DNA of 13,004 nt, from the NCBI GenBank assembly GCA_026995955.1, contig JALWNJ010000286.1:1-13004 (forward strand), written 5' to 3'. Positions 1 to 5,207 of the stretch are shown here, in pieces. Below the pieces are notes generated by a model. The model was given only the letters and a program-made list of their open reading frames with translations, was not told the DNA's origin and ran no database searches. The stretch is from Gammaproteobacteria bacterium. Its GTDB lineage: Bacteria > Pseudomonadota > Gammaproteobacteria > J044. Numbering within the stretch: the first letter of the stretch is position 1; each line of letters starts with the position of its first letter. The position numbers and the translations under genes are program-made.

Positions 1-141
1 GAGCAGTGCCGCGAAGGCCGGCTCCGCCCCGCCCTGCAGCACCATCGCCAGCACCGCGAACAGCAGCCAGTGCCAGTAGCGCCGGGTGTAGCCCAGCAGG
101 CGCCGGTAGACCTGCAAGCCCTGCCCTGCGGGCGCCGTCAT
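1..141 (-). CDS. msbA: Lipid A/LPS export ABC transporter MsbA, N-terminal fragment (runs off the left edge)
   Basis: Only the first 47 codons are present. The peptide begins MTAPAGQGLQVYRRLLGYTR and runs into a hydrophobic stretch (about residues 24-47, YWHWLLFAVLAMVLQGGAEP), which looks like the amphipathic elbow and first transmembrane helix of MsbA. MsbA is the inner-membrane half-transporter that flips lipid A-core to the periplasmic leaflet using ATP. The nucleotide-binding domain lies outside the window, so the call rests on this short N-terminus plus context: msbA commonly follows comEC-exbB-exbD in Gammaproteobacteria. The ATG at 141 overlaps the exbD stop as ATGA, and a GAGGG lies just upstream of the start, so it is probably translationally coupled to exbD. 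Another type-1 ABC exporter half is possible but less likely. Confidence 0.8.
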   Translation of the reverse strand, partial: MTAPAGQGLQVYRRLLGYTRRYWHWLLFAVLAMVLQGGAEPAFAALL

Positions 142-563
142 TGGCCCTCGGACAGCGAAGTGGCAATGGACAGGCGCGTGATGCCGAGTTTTGCCGCCGC
201 GTCCATGGCCGTGACCACGGCCTGGTGCGGCGTCTTGGCATCGGCCTGCAGGATCACCGGCTGCGCGGCGTCCTCGCCCACGGCCTCGCGCAGGGCGGCG
301 ATCAGGGTTTCGCCACGGGTGTTGACCACCTCGCGGCCGTTGATGAAGTAGTGGCCGTCGGCATCGATGACCAGCCGTACCGGCTGCTTCTCCTGCGGCT
401 CGGCCCGGGTCGATGCCTCGGGCAGGTCCACCTTGAGCTCGGACTGGCGGTTGAAGGTGGTGGTCACCATGAAGAACAGCAGCAGGATGAACACCACATC
501 GATCAGCGGTGTGAGATCGATGCGCGGCTCGTCACGCCGCTTGTCGTCGCCACGGAAGTTCAT
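138..563 (-). CDS. exbD: ExbD/TolR-family biopolymer transport protein
   Basis: This 141-residue protein has the standard ExbD layout. A short cytoplasmic N-terminus contains the family signature IDLTPLIDVVFILLLFFMV (about residues 15-33), followed by one transmembrane helix (about 19-38) and a periplasmic domain (about 45-141). Asp22 in the LIDVVF motif matches the proton-pathway aspartate known from ExbD and TolR. With ExbB it forms a proton-motive-force-driven motor in the inner membrane. No TonB or TolA gene is in the window, so the energised partner is unknown. Its ATG overlaps the exbB stop (ATGA), no clear ribosome-binding site precedes it, and its stop overlaps the msbA start, so translation probably depends on coupling. 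This comEC-linked copy is a conserved neighbour of lipid A export genes, though its role there is not settled as far as I know. Confidence 0.93.
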   Translation of the reverse strand: MNFRGDDKRRDEPRIDLTPLIDVVFILLLFFMVTTTFNRQSELKVDLPEASTRAEPQEKQPVRLVIDADGHYFINGREVVNTRGETLIAALREAVGEDAAQPVILQADAKTPHQAVVTAMDAAAKLGITRLSIATSLSEGQ

Positions 564-1189
564 TTGCGCTTGCGCCCGGCCTTCTTCTGGCCTTCCAGCA
601 CGTCGACCAGCTTCAGTGCCTCCTGCTCCATGTCCACCACCAGGCCCTCGACCTTGCCGCGGAAGTAGCGATGGAAGATGAGGCTGGGGATGGCCACCGT
701 GAGGCCGGCGGCGGTGGTGATGAGCGCCTGGGAGATGCCGTCGGCAAGCTGGCTCGGATCCCCTACTCCGACCGCGGTGATGACGCTGAACACCTTGATC
801 ATGCCGATGACGGTGCCCAGCAGGCCCAGCAGCGGCGAGATCATGGCGATGGTGCCCAGGGTGTTGAGATAGCGTTCCAGCTCGTGGGCCACATGGCGAC
901 CGGTATCGACGATGCTGTCCTTGATCAGCTCCCGGCTCTGGTTGGCGTTGAGCAGGCCGGCCGCCAGCACCCGACCCAGCGGCGAGCTGTCACGCAGCTC
1001 ACGGATGCGCTCGGCGGTGAGCTGATTGTCCTGGACCCATTTCCAGATCTGGGAGACGATCTGCGGATCGGGGATGATGCGGCGCTTCTGCAGGCTCCAG
1101 AAGCGTTCGATGACGATGGCCGTGGCGATGATCGAGCAGGCAATGATGGGGATCATCAGCCACCCGCCGGCCTTGACGAGTTCCAGCAA
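560..1189 (-). CDS. exbB: ExbB/TolQ/MotA-family proton channel protein
   Basis: The protein has 209 residues and three predicted transmembrane segments (about 9-29, 112-134 and 155-175), the normal ExbB topology, with a large cytoplasmic loop between the first and second. The stretch around residues 116-130 (MISPLLGLLGTVIGM) and the segment DGISQALITTAAGL (about 150-163) are the conserved MotA/TolQ/ExbB signature. ExbB forms the pentameric channel around ExbD and converts proton flow into mechanical work. The start is a TTG, chosen because it yields the usual ExbB N-terminus (MLELVKAGGW) and a good GGAGG lies six to seven bases upstream. It starts 15 bases after the comEC stop, and its stop overlaps the exbD start by four bases. 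The C-terminus is lysine- and arginine-rich (QKKAGRKRK). Confidence 0.93.
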   Translation of the reverse strand: MLELVKAGGWLMIPIIACSIIATAIVIERFWSLQKRRIIPDPQIVSQIWKWVQDNQLTAERIRELRDSSPLGRVLAAGLLNANQSRELIKDSIVDTGRHVAHELERYLNTLGTIAMISPLLGLLGTVIGMIKVFSVITAVGVGDPSQLADGISQALITTAAGLTVAIPSLIFHRYFRGKVEGLVVDMEQEALKLVDVLEGQKKAGRKRK

Positions 1190-1196
1190 CGGGCGT

Positions 1197-1201
1197 CCTC
1201 C
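1197..1201 (-). promoter_or_regulatory. Ribosome-binding site of exbB (GGAGG)
   Basis: On the minus strand GGAGG sits seven bases before the TTG at 1189, in the 15-base gap after comEC. It supports the non-ATG start of exbB. Confidence 0.7.
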
Positions 1202-1204
1202 GGT

Positions 1205-3610
1205 TCAGGGGTTGCGCGAAGCCCGAATCATACTGGATTTCGGCGTCCGGGGCATGTCCGTTTCGTGGCCGAAGGGCCAATTCGTGACCTGCATCGGATG
1301 ATGCCACCAGCGACGCAGCCGCGCCCGTGCACCCGGCAGGAGCTGCAGGCCGCCTTTCCCGTCCAGGCGCAGTGTCAGGGTCCCCTCGAGGGCCGTGTCG
1401 TGCAGGGGAATGTGGCGCTCGGCCAGCCGCCCGCGCACGGAGGGGTGAGGCATCCTGAAGGCATTGTGGTCGCCGCGCGAGACCAGCGCGAGCCCGGGCT
1501 TCAGGCTGTCGAGCAACAGGTCCGTGGTGGAAGTCCGGCTGCCGTGGTGGGCCAGCAGCAGGACATCGGCCTGCAGCTTCAGTTCGCGTGCGAGGCGAAA
1601 TTCGGCCAGATCCTCGATGTCGCCCGGCAGCAAGACCCGCCGACCGCCTGCCTCCACCAGCAGTACGCAGGAGCCCTCGTTGACCGGCAATGGCCAGTTT
1701 TCGGGCGGGTGCACGACCCTGAACCGCACGCCATCCCACTGCCAGCGCTGCCCGCTGCGGCAGCGTTCGGCACCAGGCTGCAGCGGCATGCGCGGGTCCG
1801 GCCCCTGAAGCATACGGCCGATGGACAGCGCCGCGCGCAGGCTGGCCAGGCCGCCGGCGTGATCGCTGTCGCCATGCGACAGGATCAGGGTGTCGATGCG
1901 GCGGATGTCCTGCCGCCACAGCCAGGGCAGGATCACGGCCCGTCCGGCATCGTACCCGGGGCCCAGCCGTGGCCCGGTGTCGAACAGCAGGGTGTGCGCG
2001 CGCGTGCGTATTGCCACCGCCAGCCCCTGCCCCACATCCAGTACATGGACTTCGGCCGTGCCCGACTCCGGTGCCCTGGCGGCCGGGACCAGCAGCAGGG
2101 GGACCAGGGCCAGCCCCAGGATGCGCAGTGGCCAGCCGCGTGGCATCAGCAGCCAGGCAATGCCCAGCAGCGAGAGTGCCAGGGCCCAGGCAGGCGGTTG
2201 TGCAAGCGTGATCCATGCCAGCGGCTGGTCGCCCAGCCACTCCAGCACCTGCCAGCAGACATGGAGCAGGAAAGAGGCGACGCCCGTGAGCCAGGCGGCC
2301 AGCGATGGCAGGAAACCGTGCAGCACGCTGGCGAGCAGCACCAGGGGCACGACCACGCTGCCCACCAGTGGCACGGCGATCAGGTTGGCCAGCGGGGCCA
2401 GTGGCGAGGCCCCCTGGAAGAACAGCACCTGCAGCGGCAGCATGCCAAGCGCAAGCAACCCTTGGGCCCGTGCCCAGTTCGCCACCATGCTGCGTTGCTC
2501 CCAGCCGCGCAGGGCCAGGATGAGCAGGCCCACGGCGGCGAACGAGAGCCAGAAGCCGGCGCTGGTGAGGGCGAAGGGGTCGATCGCCGCCAGCAGACCG
2601 AGGCTGATCGTGAGCACCCTGGCCGGCGACAGCGCGCGGCCCATGAAGCGGGCGCCGAGCCACAGGCCGAGCATCAGCAGGGCCCGTTGCGTGGGCAGCG
2701 AGAAGCCGGCCAGGGCGGCATAGCCGGCAGCGGCGCCAATACCGGCCAGGGCTGCAACGCGGGGCGCGGCCACACGCAGAGCAAGCCACAGCACCAGGGA
2801 CCAGAGCAGCCGCACCAGCAGCATGACGAGCCCGGCCACCAGGCCGATGTGCAGGCCGGAAATGGCCATCAGATGGACCGTGCCGGTGCGTCTCAGGGTC
2901 TGCCAGGTCTCGGCATCCAGTCCCTGCCGATCGCCGGTGACGAGGGCCGGTAGGATGGCGGCGGCTCTCGGGTCGAGGGCCGAATCGCGGAGGAAACGCG
3001 CCAGATGCTCCCGCAGGCCATCGAGCCCCGGTGCTGCCGGGGCCAGGAGTGTGCCGTCGCGGACACTGCCTCGGTAGCGTATGCCCTGCTCCAGCCGCAA
3101 GGCCTCCAGGTCGAAGGCGCCAGGCGTGTGAAAGTTGCGCACCGGTCGCAGCCGCAGCGTGAGACGCCAGCGTTGGCCCGGATGCAGTTCGGGCAGGGAT
3201 GCCCCGTTTCCACGCCGCCAGCCCAGGCGGAACTGTCCCCCGTGCGGGCGGCAGGCCGCGGGCATCACACGATGCGGCCGCAGCAGAAAGCCCCGATAGC
3301 CGGGCGCGTTCACGGGCAGGCCGGTGATCTCCCCCTCGACGACGAGCGGGCGATACAGGCAGGCATCCGGCAACCGCAGGGTCTCGTGCATGTGGTGTCC
3401 CTGCAGGCCGGACAGGCCAATGCCAAGGAGAAGGCCGGCACATCCGGCCACCAGCCCTGCCCGGGCACCACGCAGGCGCAATCCCGCCACCAGAGCGAGC
3501 ACGACGGCCAGGGCGAGGGCGAGAACGAACAGGGCGCGGCCCGGCAGCCAGGGCAGCAGCTGAATCGACAGGATGCCTGCAATGAGGCCGATGACGAGCG
3601 CGGTGAACAT
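1205..3610 (-). CDS. comEC: DNA internalization competence protein ComEC/Rec2
   Basis: This 801-residue polytopic membrane protein has the full three-part ComEC layout. The N-terminal DUF4131-type region has hydrophobic helices (about 1-70) and a soluble OB-like part (about 85-190). The central Competence domain (about 215-510) includes LMAISGLHIGL near 247-257 and many helices. The C-terminal metallo-beta-lactamase-like domain (about 518-760) contains HVLDVGQGLAVAI (522-534), the metal-site motif LSHGDSDHAGG (577-587), LPGDIE (661-666) and AHHGSRTS (687-694). ComEC forms the inner-membrane channel for single-stranded DNA during transformation, and the C-terminal domain is proposed to degrade the non-transported strand. 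All expected catalytic histidines and aspartates are visible and there is no frameshift. The ATG at 3610 gives a first helix directly at the N-terminus; a GGAGG is only one base from it, so AGGGA further back may be the working ribosome-binding site. Its presence does not prove natural competence. Confidence 0.95.
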   Translation of the reverse strand: MFTALVIGLIAGILSIQLLPWLPGRALFVLALALAVVLALVAGLRLRGARAGLVAGCAGLLLGIGLSGLQGHHMHETLRLPDACLYRPLVVEGEITGLPVNAPGYRGFLLRPHRVMPAACRPHGGQFRLGWRRGNGASLPELHPGQRWRLTLRLRPVRNFHTPGAFDLEALRLEQGIRYRGSVRDGTLLAPAAPGLDGLREHLARFLRDSALDPRAAAILPALVTGDRQGLDAETWQTLRRTGTVHLMAISGLHIGLVAGLVMLLVRLLWSLVLWLALRVAAPRVAALAGIGAAAGYAALAGFSLPTQRALLMLGLWLGARFMGRALSPARVLTISLGLLAAIDPFALTSAGFWLSFAAVGLLILALRGWEQRSMVANWARAQGLLALGMLPLQVLFFQGASPLAPLANLIAVPLVGSVVVPLVLLASVLHGFLPSLAAWLTGVASFLLHVCWQVLEWLGDQPLAWITLAQPPAWALALSLLGIAWLLMPRGWPLRILGLALVPLLLVPAARAPESGTAEVHVLDVGQGLAVAIRTRAHTLLFDTGPRLGPGYDAGRAVILPWLWRQDIRRIDTLILSHGDSDHAGGLASLRAALSIGRMLQGPDPRMPLQPGAERCRSGQRWQWDGVRFRVVHPPENWPLPVNEGSCVLLVEAGGRRVLLPGDIEDLAEFRLARELKLQADVLLLAHHGSRTSTTDLLLDSLKPGLALVSRGDHNAFRMPHPSVRGRLAERHIPLHDTALEGTLTLRLDGKGGLQLLPGARARLRRWWHHPMQVTNWPFGHETDMPRTPKSSMIRASRNP

Positions 3611-3632
3611 GCCTCCATCCCTGGAATTGCGG

Positions 3633-3638
3633 TAGAAT
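3633..3638 (+). promoter_or_regulatory. Candidate -10 box for the DUF2062 gene
   Basis: TAGAAT is a good match to the sigma-70 -10 consensus and reads toward the DUF2062 gene 88 bases downstream. No convincing -35 box is found 16-18 bases upstream, so this is weak. The sequence falls between comEC and the likely DUF2062 start, where a promoter is expected. Confidence 0.3.
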
Positions 3639-3705
3639 GAAACCGTTGCAGGACTGCCCGGCGTTCCGCATTGGGCAGCGTTCCCTTTCCCCCAGTTGCG
3701 GATGC

Positions 3706-3734
3706 ATTCTACGAGGCCCCGGGCGGATGGCCAA
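3706..3734 (-). promoter_or_regulatory. Candidate sigma-70 promoter for the comEC-exbB-exbD-msbA operon
   Basis: On the minus strand TTGGCC (3734-3729, four of six matches to TTGACA) is followed by a 17-base spacer and TAGAAT (3711-3706, five of six matches to TATAAT). Transcription would begin near 3700 and give comEC a leader of about 90 bases. The -35 element overlaps the DUF2062 start codon region. This is sequence matching only. Confidence 0.4.
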
Positions 3735-4266
3735 GAAGCTGATCAAGAAGTGGTTCCCCAACCAGGATCGCATCCGCCATCACCAGCATCTGCAATTCCT
3801 CGGCCGCCGCCTGCACGACCCCAACCTGTGGCACCTGAACCGGCGCTCGGTGGCCGGCGCCTTCGCCGTGGGGTTGTTCTGCGCCATGCTGCCGATCCCT
3901 TTCCAGATGGTGGTGGCGGCCGTGCTGGCCGTGTTGCTGCGGGTCAATCTGCCGATCTCGGTGATGCTGGTGTGGATCACCAACCCCCTCACCATGGGGC
4001 CGATCTTCTATTTTGCCTATCGTCTCGGGCTGCTTCTGCTGGGGCTGCCGGCCATGAGCGTGGAGGATGCCACCAGTTTCGACTGGCTGGTCGAGCACTG
4101 GGACGAGATCTGGGAACCCCTGCTGCTGGGCTCGCTGCTGATCGGGCTGGTCCTGGCCCTGCTGGGCTATGTCGGCATGCGTCTGTTCTGGCGCTGGCAT
4201 GTCCTGCAGCGCTGGCAGGAGCGCCGTCGCCGCCGTCTTGCCCGCCGGCGACAGCGGCGGGAGTGA
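3727..4266 (+). CDS. DUF2062 family inner-membrane protein
   Basis: The 179-residue protein matches the DUF2062 pattern. A basic N-terminus (MAKKLIKKWFPN) precedes LWHLNRRSVAGAFAVGLF, then the conserved MLPIPFQM (about 54-61) and WITNPLTMGPIFY (about 83-95). Transmembrane segments are likely near 41-72, 75-105 and 131-155. The C-terminal tail is extremely arginine-rich (RRRRRLARRRQRRE). Function is unknown; members often sit beside comEC in Gammaproteobacteria. The ATG at 3727 was preferred over an in-frame ATG at 3637 because it gives the usual family N-terminus and has GAGG ten bases upstream. The stop overlaps the next start by one base (TGATG), so the two genes are probably co-translated. 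Confidence 0.85.
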   Translation: MAKKLIKKWFPNQDRIRHHQHLQFLGRRLHDPNLWHLNRRSVAGAFAVGLFCAMLPIPFQMVVAAVLAVLLRVNLPISVMLVWITNPLTMGPIFYFAYRLGLLLLGLPAMSVEDATSFDWLVEHWDEIWEPLLLGSLLIGLVLALLGYVGMRLFWRWHVLQRWQERRRRRLARRRQRRE

Positions 4267-4919
4267 TGCTCGCGGCCCTGCTCGATCTGCTCTCCGACTG
4301 GCGCTTGCCGGTTGCCGTTGTCGGCTACGGACTGGGCACCCTGCTCGTCGCCGGCCTGCTGCGGCTGGCCGATCATTACCTGCAGGTGGCGCCGCTCAGT
4401 CACTGGATCTTCGAACACATGCTGGTGCCGGCCCTGCAGGCGCTGTTCCTGCTGCTGTTCCTGGTGTTGCTGCTGCGGCCCCTGTACGGACTCGGGGAGG
4501 CGCCTGGCTGGTCCAGCCTGTTCGATGGGCCGGGACGGTTGTCGAGCCTGGTCAACTGGCTGGTGGTGCTCTCCGTGCTGGCCGCCATGGTGCCGGCCAT
4601 TGGCCGCCGGCTGGAGTGGGTGATTCCGGTCCAGGGCATTCTGATGCTGGCCATGCTGTTCCATCGCCTGGCCCAGGCGCAGGGCGTGACGGCATATCGG
4701 CTGTGGCCGGGCTGGGCGGAGGCACTGGAGATCGTCGTGCTGACCTTCCTCGGGGCCTGGCTCGCCCGCCGGCTGACCGGGCTGGCCGATCTGGTGTTGC
4801 ACGATCGCTGGCGGATTGCCGACGGTGCTCGGCTCGCGGGCCCCCTGCTGACGGTGCTCTTTCAACTCCCTGCCCTGGCCGTGTACGGCCATGCGCTGAC
4901 CCGGCAGCTGTCGGCGTAG
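4266..4919 (+). CDS. Uncharacterised polytopic membrane protein, 217 residues
   Basis: I do not recognise a family. The protein is strongly hydrophobic, with about six likely transmembrane segments (near 13-33, 52-71, 95-113, 118-135, 152-170 and 190-208). Short polar loops include a conserved-looking ADHYLQVAPLSHWIFEH region (about 35-51) and LADLVLHDRWRIADGARL (about 173-190). There are no cysteines, no clear catalytic motif and no soluble domain. It starts at the ATG in TGATG, overlapping the DUF2062 stop by one base with GGGAG just upstream, so it is very likely the second gene of a two-gene operon with it. The 3' end is only three bases from the convergent nitrate-reductase operon. Its codon usage and G+C content look like those of its neighbours. 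Confidence 0.75.
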   Translation: MLAALLDLLSDWRLPVAVVGYGLGTLLVAGLLRLADHYLQVAPLSHWIFEHMLVPALQALFLLLFLVLLLRPLYGLGEAPGWSSLFDGPGRLSSLVNWLVVLSVLAAMVPAIGRRLEWVIPVQGILMLAMLFHRLAQAQGVTAYRLWPGWAEALEIVVLTFLGAWLARRLTGLADLVLHDRWRIADGARLAGPLLTVLFQLPALAVYGHALTRQLSA

Positions 4920-4922
4920 CCG

Positions 4923-5207
4923 TCAATCCCTGCTGGCGTCCGGTTTCTGTCCGTGTGCCGCCCGCCAGCGCGGCGAGAGGAGCTGGAACAGCAGACGCAC
5001 GCTGGCGCGCACCAGCCCGGTGAGGAACAGCATCAGCAGGAAGGCAAGCGCCATGCCGAGCAGCAGCAGCCCCAGCAGGCCCCACAGGGTTTCCACCTTG
5101 TCGTGCAGCAGCCAGGGCGTGAGGAGGGCGAGCAGCAGCCAGGTCAGCAGCAGGGCCAGGCTGGTGGCTCCCTCGAAGGCCCGCTGGAGCTGCTGGACGT
5201 CCTTCAT
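4923..5207 (-). CDS. Small two-helix membrane protein encoded after nasA, 94 residues
   Basis: This short gene begins MKDVQQLQRAFEGATS and has two predicted transmembrane helices (about 17-35 and 42-64). A short loop (HDKVETLWG) joins them, and the C-terminus is basic (LVRASVRLLFQLLSPRWRAA, about 65-84). I know no family for it. The start is the ATG at 5207, which overlaps the nasA stop as ATGA, a strong sign of translational coupling. A longer in-frame reading up to 5378 would lie inside nasA and is not credible. By the positive-inside rule the basic C-terminus should be cytoplasmic. As the last gene of the nitrate-reductase operon it may be a membrane accessory or anchor, but that is inference from position only. 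Confidence 0.75.
   Translation of the reverse strand: MKDVQQLQRAFEGATSLALLLTWLLLALLTPWLLHDKVETLWGLLGLLLLGMALAFLLMLFLTGLVRASVRLLFQLLSPRWRAAHGQKPDASRD

Noticed and set aside
671..2953. Long open frame on the plus strand opposite comEC and exbB
   Set aside because: It is antisense to well-supported genes, its translation is low-complexity (Gln, Gly, Arg and His rich) and it matches no family. Such frames are expected in G+C-rich DNA.
3661..3684. Direct repeat GCGTTCC at 3661 and 3678 as an operator
   Set aside because: Two 7-base copies 17 bases apart in G+C-rich DNA are too weak to support a regulator site.
3637..3726. Earlier ATG for the DUF2062 gene (would add 30 residues)
   Set aside because: The extension (MKPLQDCPAFRIGQ...) is not typical of the family, lacks a good ribosome-binding site, and its ATG overlaps a -10-like box. 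The start at 3727 fits better.
999..3773. Long minus-strand open frame overlapping comEC in another frame
   Set aside because: The translation is dominated by Ala, Arg, Gly and Pro without motifs, while the comEC frame has all family signatures over the same bases.
4877..4890. Short palindrome GGCCG-TGTA-CGGCC near the end of the orphan membrane gene as a terminator
   Set aside because: The stem is only five pairs, lies within coding sequence about 30 bases before the stop, and has no following T-run.
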